64,000 bases of DNA from JAFAHD01 sp963772515. GTDB taxonomy: Bacteria > Vulcanimicrobiota > Vulcanimicrobiia > Eremiobacterales > Eremiobacteraceae. The position numbers and the translations under genes are program-made. Below are positions 32,419 through 42,297 of the stretch, piece after piece (position 1 is the first letter of the stretch; each line of letters begins with the position of its first letter). The stretch is taken from contig CAVYXC010000005.1 of NCBI GenBank assembly GCA_963772515.1, positions 1 to 64,000 on the forward strand, in the 5' to 3' direction. The notes beneath the pieces are model-generated. The model was not told the DNA's origin. It worked only from the letters and a program-made list of their open reading frames with translations, and did not search any database.

Positions 32419-33888
32419 TTACGGAACCGTCACCTGGTAGCTTGCGTTGCCTTGGATCGGCCCCGCGGTGCCGGCCGGATTCGGCGTGGGCAGCGGCGCG
32501 GCCATCGCCCATTTGAGCGTTTGGCCGGCTTGTGTGAACGTGGCAGTGATGGTCACCACCGGGCTCGCGCAACACGTGAACGTCTGCGACGAAGCGACGT
32601 AGACGAGCGGATTGGCCAGCACATCGCTGAACGTCGGCCCGAGGCCGCCCGCGCCTTGAGCCGGGAACCCGCCGATGTTGCGGAAGTAGATCGTGTACGT
32701 CACCACGTCCTTGGGAAAAAATCCGGTCGAGTAGTTAGCCGTGCCGTTGACGCCGGCCAAGCTGCCCGGGTCCGGCGTCGGTGTGATCGTCTGCGGCGTG
32801 GTCGTCGGGCCGGGCGTCGGGCCCAGCGTCTTGACCTGCGTGATGCGCTTGATGAGCTGGACGTTGGGCGGCGGGAAATCGAAATCTTGACGGATCGCGC
32901 CGCCGATCGGCAGGTTCACCGTCGACGCTGCTGAGCCGCTGCCGTGTACCGACTCGGTGGCGGTGATGGCGATGGCCTGCGTGCCGTTGAACGCGGCGTA
33001 GTTGTAGCCGTAGCAGCCGCTGGCATCGGTGGTCAACGTATGCGTGCCGCCATTGGGATCGGTTACTTGTACTGATTCGCCCGCGGTGCCCGTGCCCAAA
33101 TAACGCACTTGTCCGTAGACCACGCCTTGGGTCACGCGGCCGAGCGCGCCCGCCCCGGGCGGCTGCCACGAGTACTCGATCTGCGCGTCGCCGCCCTCAG
33201 CCTCGTCGTATTCCATGGTGAACCAATAGAGGTTGTCGCCGCAGCCGGCCTGTCTCGCGACCGTGAACGTTCCGGTCTTACTCGTCGGCGCTTGGTCAGC
33301 GGAATTTTCGACCATCGCCGTGCCGGCGGTCAGACCCGTCACGCCTCTGAAGTTAGCGGGCTGGGCGTACGTGAGTGCGGTCGGCCCGACGACGAGCCAC
33401 GAACCGTCGTCGCTGGTCGTCTCGCCGGTGAAGGCACCCGGGTTGACGTTGGACGACGCGCCGGAGTCGACGTAGAACGGCCACGACTGCACGATGGCGA
33501 ACTCGAAGACCTGCGTGTTGTTGCCGACCGTCGAGCCGACCGCTTGGGTGCCGGTGCAGAACGTAAACAGCGCGGCCGTGCACGTCCACAATTGCGTGCC
33601 GGCGAACTGGTTGCCGGCGGTGAGCTGGTTGATCAGCGCGCCGTTGTAGGTCGAGGTGTTGGCCAGCAGTGACCCCGCGGGCGGGGCCGTCGAGCCCCAG
33701 ACCGTGGTGTTGAAATGCGCAGGGTCTGATCCGGTCGGACCGGCGGCCGTGCCGTTGAAGGTCGTCTCGTAGACGCTCACCGGCGGGCCTGGTCCATTGA
33801 CGGCTGCGGACGCGGTCAAGGCGCATAGCGCGACGGCGCCGCCGAAGAGAAGGGCGATCGCGCGCTTCAGTGTCCTCAGCGGCCCCAC
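32419..33888 (-). CDS. Exported protein with C-terminal DUF11-like domain
   Basis: 489 residues, last gene of a five-gene surface operon. GTG 33888 is the start and overlaps the end of the preceding gene by 13 bp. A signal peptide (to about residue 28) is followed by a beta-rich region (30-200), a middle segment with a carboxypeptidase-regulatory-like fold (GESVQVTDPNGGTHTLTTDASGCYGYN), a Pro/Thr linker (GPTPGPTTTPQTITPTPDPG) and a last domain that contains DVVTYTIYFRNIGG, typical of DUF11/TIGR01451 repeats. Cysteines occur in pairs (TCTAALFTFC, TFTCCAS). Role probably cell surface structure. Confidence 0.82.
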   Translation of the reverse strand: MGPLRTLKRAIALLFGGAVALCALTASAAVNGPGPPVSVYETTFNGTAAGPTGSDPAHFNTTVWGSTAPPAGSLLANTSTYNGALINQLTAGNQFAGTQLWTCTAALFTFCTGTQAVGSTVGNNTQVFEFAIVQSWPFYVDSGASSNVNPGAFTGETTSDDGSWLVVGPTALTYAQPANFRGVTGLTAGTAMVENSADQAPTSKTGTFTVARQAGCGDNLYWFTMEYDEAEGGDAQIEYSWQPPGAGALGRVTQGVVYGQVRYLGTGTAGESVQVTDPNGGTHTLTTDASGCYGYNYAAFNGTQAIAITATESVHGSGSAASTVNLPIGGAIRQDFDFPPPNVQLIKRITQVKTLGPTPGPTTTPQTITPTPDPGSLAGVNGTANYSTGFFPKDVVTYTIYFRNIGGFPAQGAGGLGPTFSDVLANPLVYVASSQTFTCCASPVVTITATFTQAGQTLKWAMAAPLPTPNPAGTAGPIQGNASYQVTVP

Positions 33889-36800
33889 CCGAAGAACCGA
33901 TCGACGATCGACGTCAGCGTGACGTAGACGCCGCGGCGCACCGGCGCGCCGGTCAACGTCGGATCGGCCGAGCCAGAGAAGTTGTAGCCGACCGCGAAGC
34001 GCGCCTGGCCGCCGATGCGATATCCGTTCTCGACCGCGAAATCGGTCGACTTCGCGGCCGGGATGCCGGCGGGTTCGACGAGCTGCGTCTCCACGCCGAG
34101 GTCGTAGCGCGACCCAATGCGTTCGTCCGCGCGCAAACCGAACAGCGAGGTGTGCGGGAGATAGTACGCGCCACCGTCGATCTTATAATCGTAGCGGCCC
34201 GCTAGCTCGAGCGACTGCGTCGGGCGGTAGACCTGTTGGAACATGACGACGTCGGTCTGCTCGCTCAAGGTCGAGATATTGCCGATGCGGTGATCCCATT
34301 CGACCAGCGTCGCGCCGCGATCGTTGTTCGAGGGACGCCATGCGAAGCCGACGCGGTCCTGGTCGTCGTACGCGCCCGGCGTGTACGAGTTCTGGACCGT
34401 GCTTTGGACCGCGAAATTCGCTCCGAGCGGACCGGCGAAACCGGCGGTAAGGCTGCTGCCCGGCTGCGATCCGGTCCGGTTCTGCCACGACACCGCGGCG
34501 CTGAAGTTATGTGTGTTCGAATACGACGCATTGACGCCGTAGATGAAGAACCCGGCCATCCCGCCGCCGACCGCGTTGCCGTCCTGCGCGAAGGCATCGC
34601 CGGTCAGGTTCTTGGCGAGCGTGAATTTTTCTTTGACACCGAACGCGGAATAGATGTCGGGACCGTTATTCGTATGGTCGACACCCCACTCGCTGTCGAC
34701 CGACGTGGCCGAGCTCATGTCGCGCGCGAAGCCCACCGAGAAGGATTGCGTCGACTCCGATGCCGTGGTGAACGGCGCGGACGCGGTCGCAAAGCTTTCG
34801 GTCGGCTGCGAGCTCCAGCGCTCGCGCACGAAGAACTTCGTGTTGTTAGGCGCGCTATAGGTGAGCTGCGCTAAGGCTTGCGCGGGCTCGCTCGGCGTGG
34901 AGGTGCCGCCGCCGATGTCGGCGATGTCTTCGACGCCCAGTGACAAGCGCTTCGAGAACCGGTAGCCGACGCCGAGGACCGCTTGCGCGTTCGAGCCGGT
35001 CACGGCTTCGCCCGACAGCGGATCGGTCACGCCAGACGCGATGTTCGTCTGGATGCCGACCTTGGCGGTGAAGCGATCGGCCCACACGTGGTGGTAGATG
35101 GCAGAGGCCTGAGACTGGTTCTCATTGCCCGACGAACTGGTGTTGTGCTGGAGATTGAAGTCCAGCGTCAGGTCGCTATTGGGATCGAAGAGGTGCTTGG
35201 CCTCGAGATTATAGTTCGTCAAGCCCGGTGTCGCGAAACCGCCGAAGGGGTTTTCGAATCCGGCGCTCGCCGTGCTGAAGTCAAAGGACACGCGGTTGTT
35301 CGCGGAGATCTGGCTGAACGTCGCGTGCACCGACGACCCGGCTTGGCTGGGGCCGAGCGACGTGCCGATCGCGGGGCCGTTGGAAGCGGTGTGCGCGATG
35401 CTCCAGCCGCCGCCGTGCATGCTGCCCTGCAGGCTCTGCTCGAACAGCGTGAAGTTCGCGATGCCGGTCGAGTCGTTGACGTAGCCGACGTTCAGGCGCA
35501 GCGTGCCCTTGCCGTCGAGCAGCACGCTGGCGCGTCCGCCGGTCGTCTCGGAGGTCACGCCCGAACCGCCATACTCGTACTGCACTTGCACCACCTGCGG
35601 ATTGAAGTGATCGTCATACGGCAGTGGGATGTTGATGAAACGCAGCAGGCCGGTCGTATAGTCCAGCGTGTAGTCGATGTTGTTCACCAGCGTGGTCTGG
35701 CTCAATACCCCGCCGGTGCGCCGATCGAGCACGACCAAGGTGACGACGTCCGAGCCGACGACGATGTCGGGATGCAGGATCTGGCCGCCCAGTGAAAGCC
35801 CGGTCGGATTGAACTGCGCGCGCGCGTACGCGAAATCGTTTCGTGCGGTGAACGCCACCACGCGCGTGCGGTCGGTCCCAAGCTCCAGTTTCGCGCCGTC
35901 GACGAGCAGATGGAACGCGCCATCGGGATCGGGCGAACCGGTATCGGGCCGGAACTCGCCCCATACGAAGCTGCTCTGGTTGCGGTCGAAGCGGGCGTAG
36001 AGATGATCGCGCGACAGCGCGTCATCGTTCTGATAGCTGGTGTCACCGTAGGTCTGGAACGGCCGGTCGTTCGGATCGACGACAAACGGACCCAGCAGGT
36101 TCTGCTGCAGCACGTTGGCGGTGTCGTACGCGATCGTCGCGAGGATGTCATGATTCACGACGCCCGTGCCGAAGATCGCGATGCGGCCTTGGCGCGTCTG
36201 CTGGCCGTCCGGGATGTCGGCGGGCATGCCCGCAAAGCCCGGCACGGGACCCGCGCCGACCGTGACCAGTCCGGTGACGAACGGCTTGCGAAGATTCGGC
36301 TCGACGTAGAAGCGCTCGATCTTCACCGCGTCAGCGGAGATGATCTGGACGATCACTTCGCCTGGCAGCAGCCCTGATACCAGTTGGATCTGCTCCAGGC
36401 CGCCGGGAGCGATGGGGATCTCGACCGCGCCGGCCTGATGGTAGTGCGGCGGCTGGCCGGGCGCGGACGCGCTGGCGACCAAGAAGCGCATGTCGCCGGA
36501 CACGACGTTGACCTTGATGATCGCGCCGGGCATGGCCGGGTTGTTCCACCGGTCGGTGGCCCCGATGCTCAGCGTCGTCACCGTGTTGCCGCCATCGGCG
36601 CGCAGCGTGCGATCGAGCGATGTCGTGAAGTGCGCCGGCTTGCCCGGGCCGTACAGCGTGTAGCGCGTCGTAGGCCCGCGCGCATCGTCGGCTCCGACCG
36701 GCGTGACTTCGACGACGTTGGGGCCTGCGTCGAGCACGACGCCGTAGTACTCGTAGCGCGTCTCGCCGGTCTTCTTGTTGATCGAACGCATGCCGATCTG

Positions 36801-37046
36801 CTTGGTCGAGATCACATGGCCGTTGACGCGCAGCTCGACGCCGGCACCCGCGACCGTCGAGACGAGTATCTTGGCAGCGGTCGTCGTCGACGCGCTCTTA
36901 TCGGCGGGCACGAGCAGCTCGGCGTTGAGATTCGACGTCGCGGTGTACGTGATGTTGGTGAGGTCGGCGTTCGTCGGCGGTGCGGCCCATGCGGGCGCGG
37001 CCCATAGCGCGCACAGCGCGAGTGCACCCGCGATGAAGCGCTTCAT
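33876..37046 (-). CDS. Large outer-membrane beta-barrel-like protein
   Basis: 1056 residues. ATG 37046 overlaps the preceding gene's stop (TGATG). A signal peptide ends near PAWAAPP. The N-terminal third has immunoglobulin-like strands, including AGAGVELRVNGHVIST and a tip TRYEYYGVVLDAGPNVVEVTPVG. The C-terminal two thirds alternate hydrophobic and polar residues with aromatic girdles (VEWDHRIGNISTLSE, YGVNASYSNTHNFSAAVSWQN, RYDYKIDGGAYYLPHTSLFGLR), as expected for an outer-membrane barrel. It is placed between DUF11 proteins in one operon, so it may be their outer-membrane anchor or export channel; that is inference. No TonB box or plug is evident. Confidence 0.8.
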   Translation of the reverse strand: MKRFIAGALALCALWAAPAWAAPPTNADLTNITYTATSNLNAELLVPADKSASTTTAAKILVSTVAGAGVELRVNGHVISTKQIGMRSINKKTGETRYEYYGVVLDAGPNVVEVTPVGADDARGPTTRYTLYGPGKPAHFTTSLDRTLRADGGNTVTTLSIGATDRWNNPAMPGAIIKVNVVSGDMRFLVASASAPGQPPHYHQAGAVEIPIAPGGLEQIQLVSGLLPGEVIVQIISADAVKIERFYVEPNLRKPFVTGLVTVGAGPVPGFAGMPADIPDGQQTRQGRIAIFGTGVVNHDILATIAYDTANVLQQNLLGPFVVDPNDRPFQTYGDTSYQNDDALSRDHLYARFDRNQSSFVWGEFRPDTGSPDPDGAFHLLVDGAKLELGTDRTRVVAFTARNDFAYARAQFNPTGLSLGGQILHPDIVVGSDVVTLVVLDRRTGGVLSQTTLVNNIDYTLDYTTGLLRFINIPLPYDDHFNPQVVQVQYEYGGSGVTSETTGGRASVLLDGKGTLRLNVGYVNDSTGIANFTLFEQSLQGSMHGGGWSIAHTASNGPAIGTSLGPSQAGSSVHATFSQISANNRVSFDFSTASAGFENPFGGFATPGLTNYNLEAKHLFDPNSDLTLDFNLQHNTSSSGNENQSQASAIYHHVWADRFTAKVGIQTNIASGVTDPLSGEAVTGSNAQAVLGVGYRFSKRLSLGVEDIADIGGGTSTPSEPAQALAQLTYSAPNNTKFFVRERWSSQPTESFATASAPFTTASESTQSFSVGFARDMSSATSVDSEWGVDHTNNGPDIYSAFGVKEKFTLAKNLTGDAFAQDGNAVGGGMAGFFIYGVNASYSNTHNFSAAVSWQNRTGSQPGSSLTAGFAGPLGANFAVQSTVQNSYTPGAYDDQDRVGFAWRPSNNDRGATLVEWDHRIGNISTLSEQTDVVMFQQVYRPTQSLELAGRYDYKIDGGAYYLPHTSLFGLRADERIGSRYDLGVETQLVEPAGIPAAKSTDFAVENGYRIGGQARFAVGYNFSGSADPTLTGAPVRRGVYVTLTSIVDRFFGWGR

Positions 37047-39190
37047 CACTTAGCCACCTGCACGGCGAAGTTGATGTCTTGCAGCAGGCCCGTGTCGAGA
37101 ATGCCGTGCACCAGCCGGATGCCGCTATGCGGGCTCTCGTAGTCGCGCGGATCGGGATATAAACGCACGCCGGCGGGCAGCGTCGTCGGATCGAGCCTGA
37201 TCACGTGCATGCCCGGTCGCGTGGAGGGGAACGAGTAGCGCCCGTCGGCGTCCGTGACGACATACTGCCCGTCCTCGAGATAGAGCCGCACGCCCTGGAC
37301 GCCTTTGTCGCCGGGCGCGAACGTTCCGATGCCCGTCATGTCGACGAACACCCGGCCCGTGATCGGAATGGTGAACGAGAACGCGCCGCCGCCTAAGATC
37401 GCGACCGATGCTTCCGCGCTGGCGCTCAACGGCGCGCCGGCCGCTGACGCGGTCACCGCCGCGACGTTGGTCAACGTTGTATTAATCGTTGCTTGCGGCA
37501 GCACGACCGCGCCATACACGATCGTGTGCGTCGCTGAGGGCGCCATGGTTCCGAAGGTCCAGGTCAACACACGGCCGTTGACCTGCGGCTCCTGCGGCAC
37601 GCCGTCGACCCGCGCAGTGCCGGGACCGTACGCGATGCCCGGCGGCAGCGTGTCGACCAGCGTCACGTTGGTCAACGTCGCCAGGGACGCGTTGGTGAAC
37701 ACCACCGAGAAGATCAGGCGATCGCCGGTCACGACCGCTTGTTGATCGACCGTCTTGGTGATCGCGATCGGATGCGCCGTGAACATCGGAATATTGCCAA
37801 GCACGTTGAAGACGTCATTCAGCTTCACCGGCCCGGCGGTGAGCGTAAAACCGCCTGCCGCCGCGAGCAGTTGTCCGTCGAGCGCGGTTACCGTCGCGGT
37901 GTATAGCGTGCCCGTCGGGTCAGCCTGGAGCATCAGGTCGATCTTACGATTGAGATATCCCGGCGCCGTGACCAGCAAGTTGTAATGTGCCGCGCCGCTG
38001 GCACTGCCGAACTGACCGCTGCCGAATCCGAATGAATACGCGCCGGTGGGATCGGTGGTGTACGGGTTGGCGTTGCCCGCGTTGGGCGCCACGCCCGTGC
38101 CTGTCAGGGTCACAGCCGTGCTCGCGCCGGGGTGAGTGATCGTGAGCGAGGCGCCGCCGATCGGGTGGCTCGCACCGCCGTAACCGTCGTAGACGATGTT
38201 CGCGATGCCGACGAACACGCTCGCAGGCGCTGAGGTGACCGGCGCGACTCCAGTCGCGCTCACCTGTGCGGTGTTGACGTAGGTCGTGCCCAGCGGTGTG
38301 GACGAGTCCACGGTCGCGTTGAATGAGATGGTGATGGCTTGCGCCGCGGCGACCGTCGGAATGGTCACCGTGAGTGTCTGGCCGACGAGCGTGGCCTGTC
38401 CGCCTGCAGCTACGCCGTTGATCAGCACCGAGCTCAGGATCGGATGCAAGCCGTTGGGGACGACGTCGGTGACGACGACGTTATTGGCCGGCAATCCCCC
38501 GGTGTTGGTAAATGATATCGTGAAGTTGACCGTGCTGCCCGGCGCGGTTTGCGTGGAGGGCTGGCCTTGGACCAGCTTCTTGATCGTGCTGAGATTGGGG
38601 CCGGGAACCGCGATCGCCCAGCGCTGTCCGGTATCCGACTGCAGCCCGTTGGCGGTTCCGGTCACCGTCGTCTGCGCTTTGATGCTGATGAACCACGACG
38701 CGCCGACCGCGATGCCCGTAGTGTTCACCGTGACGTCCACGAACATCGTGCCACCGGGTATGACGTTAGGCGATACCGTACTGCCGATGGTGACGGGAAT
38801 CGTCGGGCCGCCGGGCGGCACGACGAAATTGATTCCGGTGATCGTGCCGGCGCTGGTCGTCGCGGATTGGATCGTATAGGCGTCGGTGAGATTGCTGGTG
38901 TTGGTGATGATGAAGCGGCGCGTTACCGGCGTCCCGACCGCGTACGCGTCGAGCGCCGGATTGACCACCGCTTCTTTCGGCGTGACCGTCAGCGAAGCGA
39001 CCGCCTGCACCTGCGCCACAACCGTGTTGGAGTCGGTGGCGTATGAGGTGCCGGCCGAGTCCGAATACGTCGCGGATGCGGTGTTGCTGATCAGAGTCCC
39101 GGCTGGCGTGACGGCCAGCGCCGGCGAAGCCGCAAGAGCGGCAACGCCGACGCTAGCCGCCGCTAGCGCCGGGATCAACCAACGGATCAC
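37046..39190 (-). CDS. DUF11-repeat surface protein with SdrD-B-like end
   Basis: 714 residues starting at GTG 39190, with AGGGGAT upstream. A signal peptide (to about 27) precedes GTLISNTASATYSDSAG, the opening motif shared with the 769-residue neighbour. DUF11 (TIGR01451) repeats follow: GSTVNFTISFTNTGGLPANNVVVTDVVPNG and GDRLIFSVVFTNASLATLTNVTLVDTLPPG. The last 100 residues contain GRVFVDMTGIGTFAPGDKGVQGVRLYLEDG and a TDADGRYSFPSTRPGMHVIRL strand, which resembles SdrD B-like or Cna-B stalk domains. Likely an elongated surface fibre. Genes are ordered 162 aa, 769 aa, 714 aa, barrel, 489 aa. Confidence 0.87.
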   Translation of the reverse strand: MIRWLIPALAAASVGVAALAASPALAVTPAGTLISNTASATYSDSAGTSYATDSNTVVAQVQAVASLTVTPKEAVVNPALDAYAVGTPVTRRFIITNTSNLTDAYTIQSATTSAGTITGINFVVPPGGPTIPVTIGSTVSPNVIPGGTMFVDVTVNTTGIAVGASWFISIKAQTTVTGTANGLQSDTGQRWAIAVPGPNLSTIKKLVQGQPSTQTAPGSTVNFTISFTNTGGLPANNVVVTDVVPNGLHPILSSVLINGVAAGGQATLVGQTLTVTIPTVAAAQAITISFNATVDSSTPLGTTYVNTAQVSATGVAPVTSAPASVFVGIANIVYDGYGGASHPIGGASLTITHPGASTAVTLTGTGVAPNAGNANPYTTDPTGAYSFGFGSGQFGSASGAAHYNLLVTAPGYLNRKIDLMLQADPTGTLYTATVTALDGQLLAAAGGFTLTAGPVKLNDVFNVLGNIPMFTAHPIAITKTVDQQAVVTGDRLIFSVVFTNASLATLTNVTLVDTLPPGIAYGPGTARVDGVPQEPQVNGRVLTWTFGTMAPSATHTIVYGAVVLPQATINTTLTNVAAVTASAAGAPLSASAEASVAILGGGAFSFTIPITGRVFVDMTGIGTFAPGDKGVQGVRLYLEDGQYVVTDADGRYSFPSTRPGMHVIRLDPTTLPAGVRLYPDPRDYESPHSGIRLVHGILDTGLLQDINFAVQVAK

Positions 39191-39213
39191 CTAGGATCCC
39201 CTATCGCCTTCCG

Positions 39214-41523
39214 CTACTTCACAGTAACTGCGAAGGTGAGTGTGCCTTGAGACGTTCCGATCGGTGACAGGACGCCGGTCGCGCCGCCCAGCTGGGCCGT
39301 GAACTTCGTGGCACCCGCCGGACCAGGACCAGGTGTGTACGTGAACACGGTGCCCCACGCGTTCGAGTCGGCGACCGCGCCGTTCAGGCCGTTCGTGAAC
39401 GTGGCCCAATTGTTGGGAGCGAGCGTGCCGTCTTCAGCGACGAGACACGATCCGGCGGCCGACAGCAAGATCGCAGCCACGGGCTCGGTGTTGCCTGCGC
39501 CCGGGTTGGCGACGATCGTGCGGTAGTCGACCGTGTACGTGAGCGTACCGCCGGGGCACACGCCGTTGGCCGGCACGACGCCCGAACAGTTCGTCACGAT
39601 GACGACCGACTTCGTGAGCACGACAAAGCTGGAGTACAGCTCGTGATGCGTCTGGTTGTGCACCGTGGCATCCGCGGTACTCGTAGCTATGGTGTTGCCG
39701 TCGTAGCGCTTGAGCGACTGCGTGCCGCTCGGCGATGCGTACACCGCCCAGTAGTGCAGGGTCGTGCCCGACGACACGGGCACGGCCGACGCGGTCGACG
39801 TCGCACCGGCGGTCGCGCCGCCCAGCGGCGTGGCGCTCGGCGCGCCTGCACCGTTGTCTTGGAACAGCTGCACCGTGAAGCCGGCCGGAGCCGTCGCCAC
39901 GATGTTGTAGGTGTCGTCGACGTTGCCGCTGTTCTGGATGTCGCTTGAGACGTTGATGCCGGTGACGGCGGCTGTGAAGTTGTTGCCGTTCGGCGTGCCC
40001 GGCACCGTGCCGCTGTTCACAATCGTGAACCCGGCCTGCACGAAACCGACGTCCGTGAAGTCGTTGTTGTTGCTGACCGCTACCACGCCGTCGTAGCTGC
40101 CGGTGGCGCCGGGCGCCGTCCGCGGTCCGTTGAGCACAGCGCGGTTAGCCGGCATCGCGACGCAGACGAGCTGCGACGCGCCGCTGGGATTCGCCAGGCT
40201 GGTGATGTTGTTGATCGCGTTGTTGATGGCCGTAGGGGCGCCTGCCGACCCGTCGTTGACCAGCGTGGTGATGGTCGGACCGATCAGCTGCGACGGGTTT
40301 GCGTTGTTGGCGTTGCCGCCGACGACGCTGTTGGCGATGTTGCAGACCGCGTTGGGGTTGCCCGAGCCCGGTCCGGTTGGTCCGTTTACCGCGAAAGTGA
40401 GCGTGATCGCCGGGTTGGGCACGTTGCCCGCCGCCGAAGTGCCGTTCGTATTGACCACCGGCGAATAAGCTGCGCCGTTGGTCACGTAAACGCCGATCCA
40501 CTTGGCGTTGACCGCGGACGTGGACCAGCTCGTCGCGCCGGTCGCATCGGTCGAATAGACGATCGTCGCGACAGCACCCGAGACGAATCCGTTGGCCACC
40601 GTGGTGACGATCGCCGGCGAACCGTTGAGCGTCAGCGTGGTGGCAGCGAACGTCGGGATCTTGTCCGCCACCGCGAGCACGCCTGGCGTCGTGAAGGGTG
40701 CGCCCGAGCCGATCCCTTCGACGCTGGTCAGCGAACGGGCCGCCGAGGCGCCGCCGTTGGCGGCCTTGACCGTGTAGTTGACGATCGGGGCACCCGCCGT
40801 GCCGGTGATCGCGACCGTCTTCTGCAGATCGAGGCGCGCGTCGCCGACGATGCTGTCGTTGTACGTGTTCGTCACGTTGGCAGACGTCGTGTCGACCAAG
40901 CCGCCTGGGTTGATCTGGTCCGCCGCTTTGTAGATGATGTTGGCGGTTAGGGTCGAGGTGATCGTGCCCGGCACGGTCGCCGCGCCGATGCAGTAGTTGA
41001 TCGTGATGACGACATTGCCGCCGGGAGCGATGAGACCCGAGGGGCTCACCGCTAACGCCGCGTTGAGCGCTGCGAGCGTCAAGCCGGTGGTCGTAGCGCC
41101 GCCATTGATCGAGAGCGAGTACGTGGTGCTGGTGACGAAGCCGGCGTCGCTGCCCGAGAACGGCGGTGAAATGGTCGGCAGTTGGAAGTGGCCGGATCCG
41201 TTACCGGTGTTCGTGAGCGTATAGACGTCCGCGAGACACGAGTTGGGCACGCCTTGGCCGGTGCCGGGCGCTGCGCCGTTGTTGGTGGTCACCGTGAGCG
41301 AAGGAGCGTTTTGCACCTCGACCACGACCGTGTTCGACTGCGTCGTATAGTTGACGCCGTTCGTGTCGGTGTAGGTCGCCGACGCGGTGTTGGAGATCAA
41401 AGTGCCGGCTGCCGTCGCTGCGGCCGCGGGCTGGCCGGAAAGCGCCAGCACGCAACAGACAAATGCCGCAGCGGCCAGTGCAGCCGCCGGACGTACGAGT
41501 GACTCGAGTTTGCGATGGATCAT
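39214..41523 (-). CDS. DUF11-repeat surface protein
   Basis: 769 residues; ATG 41523 has AAGGAG upstream at a slightly long distance, and the open extension to 41610 is not needed. A signal peptide (to about 33) is followed by GTLISNTASATYTDTNG, nearly identical to the next protein in the operon. Repeats of long Thr/Ser/Gly/Asn-rich beta strands run through the chain, with cysteines in a few repeats (NSCLADVY, NYCIGA, SGVVPANGVCPG). The late stretch GVCPGGTLTYTVDYRTIVANPGAG is a DUF11-type strand. It lacks a visible membrane anchor, so it may be attached through the operon's barrel protein. Confidence 0.85.
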   Translation of the reverse strand: MIHRKLESLVRPAAALAAAAFVCCVLALSGQPAAAATAAGTLISNTASATYTDTNGVNYTTQSNTVVVEVQNAPSLTVTTNNGAAPGTGQGVPNSCLADVYTLTNTGNGSGHFQLPTISPPFSGSDAGFVTSTTYSLSINGGATTTGLTLAALNAALAVSPSGLIAPGGNVVITINYCIGAATVPGTITSTLTANIIYKAADQINPGGLVDTTSANVTNTYNDSIVGDARLDLQKTVAITGTAGAPIVNYTVKAANGGASAARSLTSVEGIGSGAPFTTPGVLAVADKIPTFAATTLTLNGSPAIVTTVANGFVSGAVATIVYSTDATGATSWSTSAVNAKWIGVYVTNGAAYSPVVNTNGTSAAGNVPNPAITLTFAVNGPTGPGSGNPNAVCNIANSVVGGNANNANPSQLIGPTITTLVNDGSAGAPTAINNAINNITSLANPSGASQLVCVAMPANRAVLNGPRTAPGATGSYDGVVAVSNNNDFTDVGFVQAGFTIVNSGTVPGTPNGNNFTAAVTGINVSSDIQNSGNVDDTYNIVATAPAGFTVQLFQDNGAGAPSATPLGGATAGATSTASAVPVSSGTTLHYWAVYASPSGTQSLKRYDGNTIATSTADATVHNQTHHELYSSFVVLTKSVVIVTNCSGVVPANGVCPGGTLTYTVDYRTIVANPGAGNTEPVAAILLSAAGSCLVAEDGTLAPNNWATFTNGLNGAVADSNAWGTVFTYTPGPGPAGATKFTAQLGGATGVLSPIGTSQGTLTFAVTVK

Positions 41524-41606
41524 GTGTGCTCTATTGCTCCTTGAAAGCGCGCTGTGGCGAGCGCGCTCGCCCATGACGCGTTCGGCGAACGCGTGGTTAC
41601 AAGTGA

Positions 41607-42095
41607 TCACTTCACCCGGACCTCATACGTGAACCGCGCGCTGCCTTTCGGCACGAGCGGCTTGTCGGCGATCCATCGGATGTTTGTGAACGTTGCGGGA
41701 TCGGCTGGCTTTTGAACCGGGCCGGCCGGGGACGAAACCGTGACCATTGGTTTGGACGACCACGTCTTGCCCTCGTCGAGCGAAAACTCGGGCCGGCCGG
41801 CTACGGTGCTCGCGGACCCCGCGATGTACGCGGTGCCCGCGGGTATCTTATCCGACGGCGCGAAGTGCAACGCCGGATCAGAGCCTTTGTTGGTGCCGAC
41901 GATCGTCCAGCGGACGACCTCGCCGGTCTTGAGTTTTACGTTCGGATCGAGCGGTATGAGCTTCTCACCGTCCGCGGTCTTGACCACGGTCGCACCGCTC
42001 AGATGCAACGTGACGTCTGGCCGCGCAAAGGCGGCAGTGGCTGACAGCGCGACCGCCGCCAGGCATACGAAAACACTCCGAGCTAGTAAAAGCAT
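41607..42095 (-). CDS. Exported DUF11-associated small protein
   Basis: This 162-residue protein is the first gene of the surface operon, with GAGGAA close before ATG 42095. A signal peptide (to about AAFARP) is followed by one compact beta domain: VKLKTGEVVRWTIVGTNKGSDPALHF and SARFTYEVRVK, the pattern of a single DUF11-like repeat. ATSP-type cysteines are absent. It may be a chaperone-like or capping subunit of the larger DUF11 proteins; this is inferred from gene order. Its promoter should lie in the 202-bp gap to thrS. Confidence 0.8.
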   Translation of the reverse strand: MLLLARSVFVCLAAVALSATAAFARPDVTLHLSGATVVKTADGEKLIPLDPNVKLKTGEVVRWTIVGTNKGSDPALHFAPSDKIPAGTAYIAGSASTVAGRPEFSLDEGKTWSSKPMVTVSSPAGPVQKPADPATFTNIRWIADKPLVPKGSARFTYEVRVK

Positions 42096-42297
42096 AGGTT
42101 TCCTCGTCCCCCAGATGGGCTACCGCACGTCTATGTGACCCGAGCTACAAACGTTCTGTAACGGTGGCCGCTTGATAATATATCGGTAAAGGCGCACGAA
42201 AACGCGGAAACGCCGTAGATGTTACGCTTTCCTGAGAGCGACTTTGCCCTTACGGCGACGCTAGGTGCTGGCTCAGATTTCTAAGAAACGTCCCGCA
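42096..42297. other. Divergent intergenic region, surface operon / thrS
   Basis: 202 bp between two divergent genes. It is less GC-rich than its surroundings around 42174-42190 (GATAATATATCGGTAAA), where a sigma-70-like -10 element is plausible on either strand. No attenuator, T-box or repeat is recognisable. Confidence 0.35.

Noticed and set aside
37205..39194. Several plus-strand frames opposite the DUF11 operon
   Set aside because: Low-complexity Val/Thr/Pro-rich mirrors of Thr/Gly/Asn-rich repeats; no ribosome sites.
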